DNA of 64,000 nucleotides from Desulfobacteraceae bacterium (GTDB taxonomy: Bacteria > Desulfobacterota > Desulfobacteria > Desulfobacterales > Desulfosalsimonadaceae): assembly GCA_003599885.1 (NCBI GenBank), contig QZKW01000080.1, positions 45,360 to 109,359 of the forward strand, written 5' to 3'. The position numbers were made by a program, and so were the translations under genes. Below, piece after piece: positions 54,299 to 63,120 of the stretch. How positions within the stretch are numbered: position 1 is the first letter of the stretch; each line of letters starts with the position of its first letter. A model generated the notes under the pieces. The model was given only the letters and a program-made list of their open reading frames with translations. It was not told the origin of the DNA and did not search any database.

Positions 54299-54470
54299 TA
54301 GTTGCATTTTCGTTCCTGATCGCCAACCGCTTCACCCGTCTTGCGGTCATGGTTGCATGCCGCGCATTCTGTCTTATGTTCAGACCGTATGGTTATATAT
54401 GAATTAAACCATATCATATGGACCGGGCTTCGCTGATTTTTTGTTATAATTTTTATAAGCGAGGTGCACG

Positions 54471-55673
54471 ATGAAGACGATGAATGTGATTACAGAAGAC
54501 AGTCTGGCGGATATTGAACTCCAGTTGAACTGGAAAAGCAATGAAGCCGAACACTCGGAAGTTCTGTTTACCAAGATGAATGTGTGGCGGGATATCCTGC
54601 CGCCCGGAATGACCGGTGAATTGATGGGAAAAGGTCCGGGGGACAGGGTCGGCATCCGGTATGCCAAGGACGAAAATTTGCTGCCCTCAGGACGGGAAGA
54701 CGTTTATGTTCTGAAACGCGGTCAGTTCGACGATAGCAGGGCCACGCCCCGGTACGGCCGGTTTTATCCCATGAGCCTGCTCACGGGTGTTCCCCATGTA
54801 TTTCCGGGAAACGTTCGCCCGTTCAGACTCACGGACATGAATGACGACACCATACAGGCCGATGCAGGACACCCGCTGGCGGGTTATGATCTGGCCCTGA
54901 CGGCAAAGGTCCACGACGCCATGGTTAAACCCTATGACCGGGGCGGCGAATGTTCCATGCTGATCGAGTGTGTGGCAGACGGGCCGGGAATGCAGGTGCC
55001 AAAAAACGGACGTCCCACGGATTTTTTTGAACCCGATGCCTTTGCGCGGGAAGACGAGACCGACGACAGCCGGTTTTATGAGAACCCCCGGCTGGTGAAT
55101 CATCTGGATGACCGGGCCATTGAAACCATCAGCGGTTTTTATGGCGGCTTGCTTCAGCCGGGAATGGATGTGCTGGATCTGATGAGCGCCTGGCGGTCCC
55201 ATGTGCCGGAGGGTGCGGGTCTGAAATCGATGATAGGTCTCGGGATGAACGCTGAGGAAATGGCTGAGAATCCCCAGTTGAACGGATTCCGGGTGCACGA
55301 TTTGAATATCCACCCGAAACTGCCGTTTGATGACCGGTCATTTGACCGGGTGATCTGCACGGCGTCGGTGGAATACCTGATCCATCCGGATGCGGTATTT
55401 GCCGATGTGGCACGGGTGCTGAGAGCGGGCGGGATATTTGCCCTGACGTTTTCCAACCGGTGGTTTCCGCCCAAAACCATTCGCCTGTGGCCCAAGCTTC
55501 ATGAATTTGAGCGCATGGGGCTGGTGTTGGCGTATTTCAACCGGTCCGGCAAGTTCACGGATCTGCATACCCTGTCATCCAGAGGGTGGCCCCGGCCGGA
55601 AACAGACAAGTATTACGGACAGCAGTTCAAGTCAGACCCGGTATATGCGGTGTGGGGGAAAACCATCGCGTAA
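54471..55673 (+). CDS. FKBP-like domain fused to a SAM methyltransferase
   Basis: The N-terminal 140 residues resemble a peptidyl-prolyl isomerase-like/FKBP insert (VPHVFPGNVRPFRL, MNDDTIQADAGHPLAGYDL, which is like the SlyD/FKBP loop PLAGKDL). From about 185 to the end it is a class I methyltransferase: GMDVLDLMSAWRSHVPE (motif I lacks the usual glycine-rich loop) and FDDRSFDRVICTASVEYL, then VLRAGGIFALTFSN. No substrate can be named. Such fusions recur in Desulfobacterota and cyanobacteria, by recollection. GAGG lies 7 bases before the ATG. Confidence 0.7.
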   Translation: MKTMNVITEDSLADIELQLNWKSNEAEHSEVLFTKMNVWRDILPPGMTGELMGKGPGDRVGIRYAKDENLLPSGREDVYVLKRGQFDDSRATPRYGRFYPMSLLTGVPHVFPGNVRPFRLTDMNDDTIQADAGHPLAGYDLALTAKVHDAMVKPYDRGGECSMLIECVADGPGMQVPKNGRPTDFFEPDAFAREDETDDSRFYENPRLVNHLDDRAIETISGFYGGLLQPGMDVLDLMSAWRSHVPEGAGLKSMIGLGMNAEEMAENPQLNGFRVHDLNIHPKLPFDDRSFDRVICTASVEYLIHPDAVFADVARVLRAGGIFALTFSNRWFPPKTIRLWPKLHEFERMGLVLAYFNRSGKFTDLHTLSSRGWPRPETDKYYGQQFKSDPVYAVWGKTIA

Positions 55674-55727
55674 CACGCTGAGATGAAGGGAAGATGATGG
55701 AATAATAATCAGATTCTGATGACAAAG

Positions 55728-55764
55728 AAAAAGGTCCGGCAGGCCACCCTGCAGGGCCTTTTGT
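55728..55764 (+). terminator. Terminator-like hairpin downstream of the methyltransferase gene
   Basis: AAAAGG pairs with CCTTTT around an inner GCAGG/CCTGC helix, then TTGTT. It stops transcription into the nifA promoter region. Confidence 0.75.
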
Positions 55765-55807
55765 TATTTGAAGGGCAGAGAAGTGTCATCCGGACCCGCC
55801 ATAGAAT

Positions 55808-55884
55808 AATTTTGTAACTTTTGCATCTAAATCTTTCAATTTTGTAATATGGCTTTAATTCAACCGGTATTGCTAATTTTGTAA
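55808..55884 (+). repeat. Three direct repeats AATTTTGTAA upstream of the nifA promoter
   Basis: AATTTTGTAA is found at 55808-55817, 55838-55847 and 55875-55884, spaced 30 and 37 bases, that is about 63-140 bases before the sigma-54 promoter. Their direct, helical-phase-like spacing suggests an enhancer for a bound activator. They do not match the TGT-N10-ACA site of NifA, so the protein could be another activator. A partial fourth copy is at 55922. Confidence 0.6.
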
Positions 55885-55946
55885 AAAAATTAAAATTATT
55901 CATAAAATAAATAACTTATAGTCTTTGTAATTGATTTTTCAGATGT

Positions 55947-55962
55947 TGGCATATGTATTGCA
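55947..55962 (+). promoter_or_regulatory. Sigma-54 promoter of nifA
   Basis: TGGCATATGTATTGCA fits the -24/-12 consensus TGGCACGNNNNTTGCW with correct spacing. It lies 68 bases before the nifA ATG. This implies that nifA itself needs a sigma-54 activator, either another regulator or NifA itself. Confidence 0.75.
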
Positions 55963-56029
55963 AAATTAAATTGTTTTCTTGATGGGGGTTGATCCGGGGA
56001 GAAATAATTGATTTGAGGACTTTATCACC

Positions 56030-57565
56030 ATGAATGCCTTGCTGAGAAAAAACAGAGAGCTGTCCGCCATTCTGAAAGTCAGCCAGGAACTGACCACTTC
56101 ATTTAATCTTGAAGAAAACATGCTGTCCGCCATGCAGATATTGGGAACCCACCTGGAGATGCAGCGGGGGTGTGTTTTCCTGCTGGATCCGGACACATTT
56201 AAGCTGCGGATTATCGCGGCACACGGGCTTACGCAAAGAGAAATCAGCCGGGGAATATACCAGGTGGGGGAAGGGATTGTCGGCCGGGTGCTTGAGACAG
56301 GCAAGCCCATGTTTGTTCCCAATATTGGAAAAGAACCCATGTTTTTAAACAAAACCGGGTCGCGGCCTGAAAAAAAAGGGATTTCTTTTTTTTGCAGTCC
56401 CATTGCCATTGAAGGCAAAACCATCGGCGTGATCACGGTGGACCGGATATTTGCCGAAGAAGACGGGACCGTGGATGACGACCTGCGGGTCTTAAGCATC
56501 ATCGCGTCCTTTATTGCCCAGTTTGTTATTCTCTGGCGGAATTTCAAGAATACCGAAAATGAGATCGGCAAGCTTCGCTCCCAGTTAAAGGAAAAATACA
56601 GCCTGCCGAATATTATCGGGGAATCGGTCGAGCTGCAGCGGGTGCTCAAAAGCGTCATCAAGGTGGCGGCCACGGACACAACGGTACTGCTCTTGGGAGA
56701 AAGCGGCACCGGCAAGGAACTGGTGGCCCAGACAGTTCATTACCAGAGCTTGCGGGCCAGAGAGCGGTTTGTTGCGGTTAATCTTGCGGCATTGCCGGAA
56801 AACCTCATTGAGGCGGAACTGTTCGGCGTGGAAAAGGGCGCCTATACCGGTGCCACGGAAAAGCGGATCGGCCGGTTTGAAATGGCCCATAAAGGGACCC
56901 TTTTTCTGGATGAAATCGGGGAACTCCCGCTCAATCTCCAGGTCAAGCTGCTGCGCGTGCTTCAGGAACGCAGCTTTGAAAAAATCGGTTCCACGTCTTC
57001 CGTCCCGGTGGATGTCCGGGTGGTGGCGGCCACCAACCGGAATTTATTCGAAGAAGTCCGCAAAGGCAATTTCAGGGAAGATTTATACTGGCGTCTCAAT
57101 GTCGTGCCCATCATGCTGCCGCCCTTAAGAAAACGTACCGGCGATATCCCTTTACTGGCCGATTTTTATCTTAATAAATTTAATCAGCTTTATAATCGGG
57201 GAGTCAAAATATCCCCCAGGGCTCTGAACCTGCTGGAAGATTACTCCTGGCCGGGCAATGTCCGTGAATTCGCCAATACCATTGAACGCCTGGTGATCAT
57301 GCTGGAATCCGAAGTGGTGATGCCCGACGACCTGCCGTTTAATTTAAATCCGGACCAAAAAGTGGAGCCGGTGATGAGTCCCGGCAATATTGCGGAAAAA
57401 ACGGATTTGAAAAAAGAGATTGAAAGTATCGAAAAAGAACAGATTATCCGGGCGTTAAAAGATAATAATTATATTCAGAACCGCGCTTCCCGTTCCTTGG
57501 GCATCACTCTGCGCCAGTTCGGTTACCGGTTGAAAAAATACGATATCAATTTTAAGCGGCTGTGA
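56030..57565 (+). CDS. nifA: NifA-like sigma-54-dependent activator (GAF - AAA+ - Fis)
   Basis: The 511-residue protein has an N-terminal GAF domain (about 20-170), an AAA+ domain with Walker [15 protein letters not shown] (about 222-235), the sigma-54 contact loop GAYTGA (about 271-276) and Walker [15 protein letters not shown], and a Fis-type helix-turn-helix at the end ([20 protein letters not shown]). The order and the nearby nifH support NifA. The linker lacks the paired Cys motif of oxygen-sensitive NifA of alphaproteobacteria, so it is probably not directly O2-inactivated. Another EBP such as VnfA/AnfA is possible but less likely because of its location. Confidence 0.82.
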   Translation: MNALLRKNRELSAILKVSQELTTSFNLEENMLSAMQILGTHLEMQRGCVFLLDPDTFKLRIIAAHGLTQREISRGIYQVGEGIVGRVLETGKPMFVPNIGKEPMFLNKTGSRPEKKGISFFCSPIAIEGKTIGVITVDRIFAEEDGTVDDDLRVLSIIASFIAQFVILWRNFKNTENEIGKLRSQLKEKYSLPNIIGESVELQRVLKSVIKVAATDTTVLLLGESGTGKELVAQTVHYQSLRARERFVAVNLAALPENLIEAELFGVEKGAYTGATEKRIGRFEMAHKGTLFLDEIGELPLNLQVKLLRVLQERSFEKIGSTSSVPVDVRVVAATNRNLFEEVRKGNFREDLYWRLNVVPIMLPPLRKRTGDIPLLADFYLNKFNQLYNRGVKISPRALNLLEDYSWPGNVREFANTIERLVIMLESEVVMPDDLPFNLNPDQKVEPVMSPGNIAEKTDLKKEIESIEKEQIIRALKDNNYIQNRASRSLGITLRQFGYRLKKYDINFKRL

Positions 57566-57590
57566 TTTTATAATTTTTAAAATTATAAAA
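57566..57590. terminator. AT-only inverted repeat after nifA
   Basis: TTTTATAATTTT and AAAATTATAAAA are exact complements separated by one T, directly after the nifA stop. It is a weak terminator for lack of GC pairs but might be a protein-binding site. Confidence 0.35.
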
Positions 57591-57662
57591 ACAGGCCGTT
57601 AATCCTGAATCATTAGGTTTTTTTGCAAATAGCTATGTCGATGAAAGATTGACAGTGCATTC

Positions 57663-58139
57663 TTATTTCGCGTTTTCCAATACTTTCCGCAGGACTTTTT
57701 TGACTGTTTCCATTTCCTCCGGTGCAATCCCGGCAAAAGCCTGATGGGTCATTTCGTCCATAGCCTGAAGAACGCTGCTGCGCATCTGCATTCCTTTTTC
57801 GCTTAAATTCGCTTTCAGCGCCCGCCGGTCTTCGGGAACATTGGAGCGGTAGACCAGACCGTCCTGTTCCATTCTGTCAACCAGTCCGGTGATGGTGGAT
57901 GGTTCAACGCCTGCGCAACGTCCCAGGTCGGTGAGTTTCATCCCTCCCTCGCTGCCCAGTTTGCTGAGCATTTCATCCATGGAGTCGTTTGCCCATAAAC
58001 ACATCAGCGCCCCCAGATAAGAAGGCTTGATCTCCGGCAATTCGTTTTTCGTCAAAAATTTTTTAAGCATGGAGGTCACGGACAATGCGGCCCGCGTGAT
58101 CAGGAAAAACGGGTAATCTTCGGGGTATAAAGGGTTCAT
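57663..58139 (-). CDS. MarR-family transcriptional regulator
   Basis: The 158-residue protein has the winged-helix pattern of MarR: LTDLGRCAGVEPSTITGLVDRMEQ (recognition helix), GLVYRSNVPEDRRALKANLSEKG (wing) and C-terminal dimer helix. Its start overlaps the stop of the acyl-CoA dehydrogenase gene by four bases, so the two are one operon. It likely represses its own operon in response to a small aromatic or acyl ligand; this is inference. Confidence 0.85.
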   Translation of the reverse strand: MNPLYPEDYPFFLITRAALSVTSMLKKFLTKNELPEIKPSYLGALMCLWANDSMDEMLSKLGSEGGMKLTDLGRCAGVEPSTITGLVDRMEQDGLVYRSNVPEDRRALKANLSEKGMQMRSSVLQAMDEMTHQAFAGIAPEEMETVKKVLRKVLENAK

Positions 58140-59275
58140 GAATTCCTCTCTTTGGTTTTGGACGCATAATCTTTTTGCATGTTACGGGCAATAATGTTTT
58201 TTTGCAGTTCATTGGTCCCCCCGGCATAAAGCGACAGGAGACCTTCCCGCATCCAGCGCTCAACCGGATATTCTTTCAGATATCCGCGTCCGCCGATGAT
58301 TTTCATGGCAGCCATTGATATCTCCTGCTGCATTTCAGATGCGAACACCTTGGCGCCGCAAATTTCGACCGTGGGCGTCGCCCCGGATGTCAGGAGTTCC
58401 ATCGCGTTTCCCAGCAGCAGATCGGCGGCCTTTATCTTTATCGCCATATCCGCAAGCTGATGATTGATCAGTTGAATGTCATAAAGGGGCTGCCCCTGAA
58501 TCATGCGGTGCTGCGTGTATTCATAAAGATATTCCAGAATGCGGCGGGAAAGCCCCACGCAGGACGCGGCGACCATCAGGCGTTCCACCGCACCGGCAAA
58601 GGTGATGACCCCCCACCCGAAGTCCTGACCGCCGATGACCATCTCTTGGGGAAGCCTGACTGAATCAAAGGTGATTTCACAGCTTGCAAAACTGTTTGTG
58701 GCGATTTTTTGCTGGGGGGATAATTTTATACCGTGGACATTACCCGGAACCAGAAATAGCGATATCCCTTTATTTAATGGTTTGTCCGGATTGGTGCGCA
58801 CAACCACCAGAATATAATCGGCAACGGCGGCTCCGGTTGCAAGATATTTTTTCCCCTGCAGCACCCAATGATCGCCTTCCAGTGTAGCGGTGGTTTGCAG
58901 ATTCCCAATGTCGGAACCGGCATCGGGTTCGGTCAGCGAAAAGCAGGTTAATATGTCGCCCTTGAGGACCTTCCGGCCGATTTCTTTTTGAGAATCGGTT
59001 CCAAAAGTGGTCAGCAGCATCGCGCACACGCAATTAACGCCGATGACATTGCTGATGGCGCTTGAATAACCGCTCAGGATTTTTCCGATTTCGATGAGGT
59101 CTCGAAAAGTGTTCGGATTTTCGAAAATATTAACAGATTCAAGCCAGCCGTTCCCTGTAAAATCCCTATACAATTTTATGACCCGCGCCGGATCATGATC
59201 CAGTTCCCGGATGGTTTCTTCGTTAAGATTTTTTGAACACCACGCATGGATCGTGTTTGATAAATTATTGGTCAT
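58136..59275 (-). CDS. Acyl-CoA dehydrogenase family protein
   Basis: The 379-residue protein from ATG 59275 (GGAGG at 5 bases) contains CFSLTEPDAGSDIGNLQTTA (FAD/substrate loop), VLQGKKYLATGAAVADYILV, IQLINHQLADMAIKIKAADL and GGRGYLKEYPVERWMREGL plus YAGGTNELQKNIIARN at the end. It oxidises an acyl-CoA with FAD and an electron transfer flavoprotein. The acyl group is not clear. An upstream in-frame ATG (59314) adds 13 residues with no conservation. Confidence 0.88.
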   Translation of the reverse strand: MTNNLSNTIHAWCSKNLNEETIRELDHDPARVIKLYRDFTGNGWLESVNIFENPNTFRDLIEIGKILSGYSSAISNVIGVNCVCAMLLTTFGTDSQKEIGRKVLKGDILTCFSLTEPDAGSDIGNLQTTATLEGDHWVLQGKKYLATGAAVADYILVVVRTNPDKPLNKGISLFLVPGNVHGIKLSPQQKIATNSFASCEITFDSVRLPQEMVIGGQDFGWGVITFAGAVERLMVAASCVGLSRRILEYLYEYTQHRMIQGQPLYDIQLINHQLADMAIKIKAADLLLGNAMELLTSGATPTVEICGAKVFASEMQQEISMAAMKIIGGRGYLKEYPVERWMREGLLSLYAGGTNELQKNIIARNMQKDYASKTKERNS

Positions 59276-59345
59276 TTCCGCCTCCTTGGTTTGGGTTAAT
59301 AATTTTGAATCCATATATTACTTAATGCGATATTATGATATCGTA

Positions 59346-59558
59346 TTATATGCAAGCAAAAAAAAAGATTTTTTTTACAGCGGAAGAATGGGGATGAAAT
59401 CCGGAGATATTATTATAGGTTACTGCCGGGCTTTCCTTGTATAGCGCATGCAGCGAGCGGATGCGTCCGCCAATGGTGTTGAAGCGGTTGGTGTAAGCAA
59501 CCAGCAAAAGCGAAATCGCCGGGAAGAGGAGGGCCGGAGTGGTCAATGTGATATCCAT
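59346..59558 (-). pseudogene. Truncated DUF2721 membrane protein gene
   Basis: The start MDITLTTPALLFPAISLLLV with AYTNRFNTIGGRIRSLHALYKE matches the N terminus of DUF2721 proteins, which usually have about 130 residues with two more membrane helices. After ALYKE the frame reads non-related residues to a stop at 59346. Thus the C-terminal half is missing. It starts 1 base from the stop of the small gene upstream (TAATG). Confidence 0.6.
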
Positions 59559-59770
59559 TATGACGGCTTTTTGAAAAAGTTGGCCTGAACCCATTTCCAG
59601 TTTAAAAGCACATGCAGCACGGATAGACCGGCAAGCAAAATCCCGCCCCCCTCATGAAAAAACGCATAGGCTTTGCGGTGAATTACGCCATGAAGGGCGG
59701 CGGTCAAGATCTGATTTAACATCAGAACCGCAAGGACGGGGTTAATAATTTTTAAAATAGCTTGTTTCAT
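59558..59770 (-). CDS. Small membrane protein, DUF4405-like (70 aa)
   Basis: Two membrane helices (IINPVLAVLMLNQILTAALHG, GILLAGLSVLHVLLNWKWVQ) with two His residues in the loop and near each helix (HGVIH, FHEGG, VLHVLLNW) are typical of the DUF4405/cytochrome b-like family that may bind haem. Start ATG 59770 has GGAG upstream at about 12 bases. The stop overlaps the next start (TAATG). Confidence 0.6.
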   Translation of the reverse strand: MKQAILKIINPVLAVLMLNQILTAALHGVIHRKAYAFFHEGGGILLAGLSVLHVLLNWKWVQANFFKKPS

Positions 59771-59867
59771 GGGTTGATTTTCTCCTTTTAAAATCATCAT
59801 TCTGCCGGTTTTTTCACCCGTCACTGAACCGTCATTTCTGTCCTGTCCGATGATAAGGGCCTGTCAT

Positions 59868-60428
59868 CTATTTTTTTAAGCTTTTTCCCGCATTCCAGCA
59901 ACTGCCAACCGCCTGTCCCAGGGACCAGTATTTTTTGCCGGCCATATCAAACAGGAGGGGACGAAGTTTTGCGATATCAATGCCTCCGTCTGTCAGGACG
60001 CTGTCGTCCGCATAGGTTTCAATCAGCTCACCGATAAAAATGTCATGGGTGGAAAAATCCAGAACGTCATAGAGGTTTAGCTCCATGTTTACCGGGCACT
60101 GCCGGATCATCGGAGCGGTTTTGGTTTGACCGTAAAAAATATCAAACAAGGCGGCTTTGTCTGTTTTTTTGCCGGTCATGATACCGCAGTAATCGGCTTC
60201 AACGATCAGGTCTTCAGACGGCAGGCAGATACTGAAGGATTTGTTTTCAAAGATGCCGGCATTTGAATAATGGCTTTTATGCAGGCCGATGGAAAGATAC
60301 TGGGGGGTGCCGTGATTTAAAATGCCCACATGTGCCACTGCCAGAAAATTCGGCTTTCCGTTGACTGTTGTGCCGACCAGGGTGGTGGGCATGGGGTACA
60401 AAGCATTGATAGGGCCGAGGGATTTCAT
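59868..60428 (-). CDS. Flavin reductase-like domain protein
   Basis: The 186-residue protein has the flavin reductase-like pattern LYPMPTTLVGTTVNGKPNFL, followed by NHGTPQYLSIGLHKSHYSN and ENKSFSICLPSEDLIVEADYC. Such proteins bind FMN and reduce it or use it for electron transfer in anaerobes. The start is ATG 60428, conventional for the family (usually about 180-200 residues). Neighbours on both sides are on the same strand but spaced. Confidence 0.85.
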   Translation of the reverse strand: MKSLGPINALYPMPTTLVGTTVNGKPNFLAVAHVGILNHGTPQYLSIGLHKSHYSNAGIFENKSFSICLPSEDLIVEADYCGIMTGKKTDKAALFDIFYGQTKTAPMIRQCPVNMELNLYDVLDFSTHDIFIGELIETYADDSVLTDGGIDIAKLRPLLFDMAGKKYWSLGQAVGSCWNAGKSLKK

Positions 60429-60597
60429 CTGTTATTCCTCCATGTTTTCAGCATAGAAGTAGAAAAAGATAAAAAAAATAGGGGATAATTTTCCCAAACT
60501 GATGCTTGCGGCTGGATATTCAAAAGAAAAGTTAAATGACTCTGAATGCCGGGCTATAAATGGGTAATGAATCCCTATTTTATGGGGCATAACCGCC

Positions 60598-60636
60598 GCT
60601 AATCAGCCGCGCGGTTTTTTGCGTCGGCTGATTAGC
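60598..60636. terminator. Hairpin downstream of the unknown operon
   Basis: A perfect 12-bp stem GCTAATCAGCCG with CGGCTGATTAGC and a 15-base loop lies 19 bases after the stop of the minus-strand operon and 170 bases upstream of the flavin reductase start. No T-run; likely an RNA 3' end or processing hairpin. Confidence 0.5.
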
Positions 60637-60654
60637 CTTGTTGGCTGATATTCG

Positions 60655-61194
60655 TCATTTTTTTGGGGGGTTTCTTTTTTTTACGGGTGAAATTTCCTTA
60701 GTCAATGGATCGATACTCTTTTTGAGTGAGGTATATTTCTTGTCTATGCCATCGATTTTACTTTCAATTTCTTTAATATTGTTTTCAATATTTCCGTTGT
60801 TTTTTAAGCAGGATCCGATTTGTCGATCCATTTCTTTGATTTTATTTGGAAACCAAAATGCTTCGATTATCAACGCGACTGCAGAACCAAATAGTGCTGT
60901 TTTTATAATCGATCCAAATTCTTCAAAATTATAATTACAAGCCCATAAAATTACTGAAACAGCAAGCAACATTACAGGCAAAGGCATCAGCAAAAATATG
61001 ATTCTTTTTGTGTGGAGATCCTTATAAGCCATACAAAGAACCTCAGAGGTTTGTGCAAGCACAGATACCGATTCATACTTTTTGTGTAATTCATTTATTT
61101 CTTTTTGAAGGGAGTTTATTGCGTTAAAGATCTCATGTGATGGGCCAAATGTTGTTGCTGGAGTTGATTGATCAACTGGGCTATACGTTGTCAT
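60655..61194 (-). CDS. Two-helix membrane protein of unknown function, second gene of an AT-rich operon
   Basis: The 179-residue protein has a coiled coil (about 25-50, EIFNAINSLQKEINELHKKY), two membrane helices (about 63-85 and 92-115, IIFLLMPLPVMLLAVSVILW and ALFGSAVALIIEAFWFP), then a second coiled coil (IKEIESKIDGIDKKYTSLKK) and a basic tail. I do not recognise a family. It overlaps the upstream gene by four bases (ATGA), so they are cotranscribed. AT content is higher than in the flanks. Its topology (coil-two helices-coil) would suit an envelope or phage-defence membrane component, but that is speculation. Confidence 0.6.
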   Translation of the reverse strand: MTTYSPVDQSTPATTFGPSHEIFNAINSLQKEINELHKKYESVSVLAQTSEVLCMAYKDLHTKRIIFLLMPLPVMLLAVSVILWACNYNFEEFGSIIKTALFGSAVALIIEAFWFPNKIKEMDRQIGSCLKNNGNIENNIKEIESKIDGIDKKYTSLKKSIDPLTKEISPVKKRNPPKK

Positions 61195-61850
61195 TTGAGC
61201 AACTCCTCGACCGTTTTGACTTTACCTAAACCTTGCTTTGAATTAACAAGGCTACTGACCATAGATGTCTCTATCAACTGTGAAGATTGAAGTGGTGTAT
61301 TAATATCTATCTGGATATGGGCACATGGCTGTTGATTTTTAGAATTTATTGTCGCAATTACTTCTTGAATCTGAAATACCCTGTTGATCAAATTTCCACC
61401 AAGAGTTTCTTTTTTATTATAACGAAGAAATGGTTCATCAACCTGACTAAGCGTGCTATTCAAAAATATTGACTTTATCCAAGCACTTGGATTTGGGATT
61501 GGAACAATATATTGGCAAATGATTCCGACTCTTGACATTCTTCTTCCGCTATAATTTTCGATTATCTTTTGAGATAAGGAAAAAAAATCTATCAATCCTG
61601 AGTTAAATGCCAAAAAATCAACTCTATTTCTCGAAATATTTATGCCAACACCCGAACTCTCATCCCTTGATTGAACAATCGGAATTTCAGCCGGAATATT
61701 TGGATCCTGACCAAATGGCAAAATTGTTGGTGTTGTTTTTATTCGTTTACCAATGGAATCATTCAAGGCTAAGTATTCTTGTAGTGCTTCCCCAAGATTA
61801 GTCACACCAATAAGTGCTAATTGGGCATTTATAAATATTATGTCGGTCAT
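61191..61850 (-). CDS. Protein of unknown function, first gene of an AT-rich operon
   Basis: The 219-residue protein has no membrane segment and no known motif by eye. It reads MTDIIFINAQLALIGVTNLG and includes a patch NISRNRVDFLAFNSGLIDFF, then IGIICQYIVPIPNPSAW and RVFQIQEVIATINSKNQQPC, suggestive of an alpha/beta fold with amphipathic strands. Composition is AT-rich and different from neighbours, suggesting recent transfer. An operator-like repeat lies upstream of its start. It may work with the membrane protein encoded next. Confidence 0.6.
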   Translation of the reverse strand: MTDIIFINAQLALIGVTNLGEALQEYLALNDSIGKRIKTTPTILPFGQDPNIPAEIPIVQSRDESSGVGINISRNRVDFLAFNSGLIDFFSLSQKIIENYSGRRMSRVGIICQYIVPIPNPSAWIKSIFLNSTLSQVDEPFLRYNKKETLGGNLINRVFQIQEVIATINSKNQQPCAHIQIDINTPLQSSQLIETSMVSSLVNSKQGLGKVKTVEELLK

Positions 61851-61920
61851 GCTTAAATTTTCTCCTCAATTATTTGTGTAGCATTTATATAGCGACTGAT
61901 GGACAGCCAACAGTGTTGAT

Positions 61921-61970
61921 ACATGGAAATTTTTCCATGTTTTACATTTCAATATCCAATAACATGGAAA
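61921..61970. promoter_or_regulatory. Operator-like repeats ACATGGAAA upstream of the unknown operon
   Basis: ACATGGAAA at 61921-61929 is mirrored by TTTCCATGT at 61932-61940 (2-base gap) and repeated at 61962-61970. They lie 70-120 bases upstream of the first gene of the operon on the minus strand, a plausible repressor or activator site. The regulator is unknown. Confidence 0.5.
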
Positions 61971-62167
61971 AAAGTTCTGACCCGAATTTCAAGTTGGCAG
62001 GCCATGCTGAGATCAAAATTGCTGATCTCGGGCCAAAGTGAAGTTACGATGCCTCAGTATCACGTAACATCTTAACATGTAAAGAATATTTTTTCTTTGG
62101 ATAGGCAAAAAGGAAAAGGAACGAAATCGTTTTTATTCTGAATTCTGGGGATAGAATGTATAATTAA

Positions 62168-62970
62168 CCGACTTTCCTCCTTTTACTTTTCTTGATGGGC
62201 AAGAAAAGTAACAAAAGAACCCAGCCCGTGCGCTGCGGAAAGCTCCCGGCCCCGATGGTTTCCGTGGCGTGGGCAAAAACTCGCTGACAACGTGGAATGC
62301 CGGGGCCTGTTATTCCGATAACGTTGGTCGAAACCGGCAGGTACATTGGCATTTATCCGCTCAGACAGTTTGCCCCCGTGATCCACGGAAACCATCGGGG
62401 CCGGGCCGCATCGCAATGGGCAAAACCCTCCGCCGAAAAGTTCTATTTTCCCCCCATATATTTTTAATACCGTATAAGAAACCCGCCCTGCACAAAAATA
62501 ACAGAATACCATTCTCGGCACAAAAATAAGAATGAAGCATCTGACTGCGCGCAAGGCCGGTGTGATAAAGTCAAACCAATTTCAACATTGGCATTTCCAG
62601 TTCTATCGCCGCTGGGTTTTTGCCCATCGCGCTGCGTCCATGACGGTCTGTTTTTCGTGGAAGAAGGGGGAAACTGTTTGAGCGGCAGAAAGGCAACGCA
62701 CTGGATGCAATGAACATTTTGAATTCATGCATCAATCGTGAAAAGCCAATCAGCAAGCGAGTTTTTCCCCCGCCACGCAAAACAGGCCGTCATGGAGATA
62801 AGCGGCGCGGGGCCGGGTTTCTTTTGCTACTTTTCTTTTCCCGCAAAAGAAAAGTAGAGGAGAAGAGGGCTGATGCCGACCTCTGCGGGAATACCAATGT
62901 CTGATTGGAAAGCCCGGCCATGATCCCACCGCCATAAAAATCCGTCTGTCAGCAACCCCGATCCACAACA
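62168..62970. repeat. Two diverged, inverted copies of an intergenic repeat
   Basis: Unit A (about 62168-62300) and unit B (about 62745-62900, opposite strand) share segments: a TACTTTTCTT/AAGAAAAGTA hairpin, AAAAGAACCC/AAAGAAACCC, GCCC(G)xGCGC and (G)GGCAAAAACTCGCT/GGGGAAAAACTCGCT. A further shared block, GGGTTTTxGCCCATxGCG, lies near 62415 and 62608, inverted. These are non-coding (short frames inside are repeats of no protein family). This is a dispersed intergenic repeat type seen in many genomes, by recollection. No gene was found in 61851-63194. Confidence 0.6.
62245..62405. repeat. 23-bp perfect inverted repeat 115 bp apart
   Basis: CCCGGCCCCGATGGTTTCCG and three more bases (62245-62267) are exactly reverse-complemented at 62383-62405. 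The 115-base loop between carries CCGATAACGTTGG-type inverted sequences. It could be a mobile-element terminus or a long RNA hairpin inside unit A of the larger repeat. Confidence 0.6.
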
Positions 62971-63120
62971 TTGTCCTCCTATTATGTAGATGTTTACACT
63001 TTTGAAATGCTTTTAGAACCTCCCCATTTTTGCCTGTTCCATCGCTCGCATCCTTAAAATAAAAAATAATTTATATAAATTCAAATATTTAAAATCTTAA
63101 AAAAATTATCGGGGAAATTC

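Noticed and set aside
54300..54420. Minus-strand frame with ECAACNHDRK motif as a zinc protein
   Set aside because: Most of its length is antisense to larE, there is no ribosome binding site, and the motif alone is weak.
62183..62554. Frames inside the repeat stretch as proteins
   Set aside because: They follow the repeat elements, differ between copies and have no ribosome binding site.
62983..62996. NifA upstream activator site TGT-N10-ACA
   Set aside because: The only similar sequence is TGTAGATGTTTACA with 8, not 10, bases between the half-sites.
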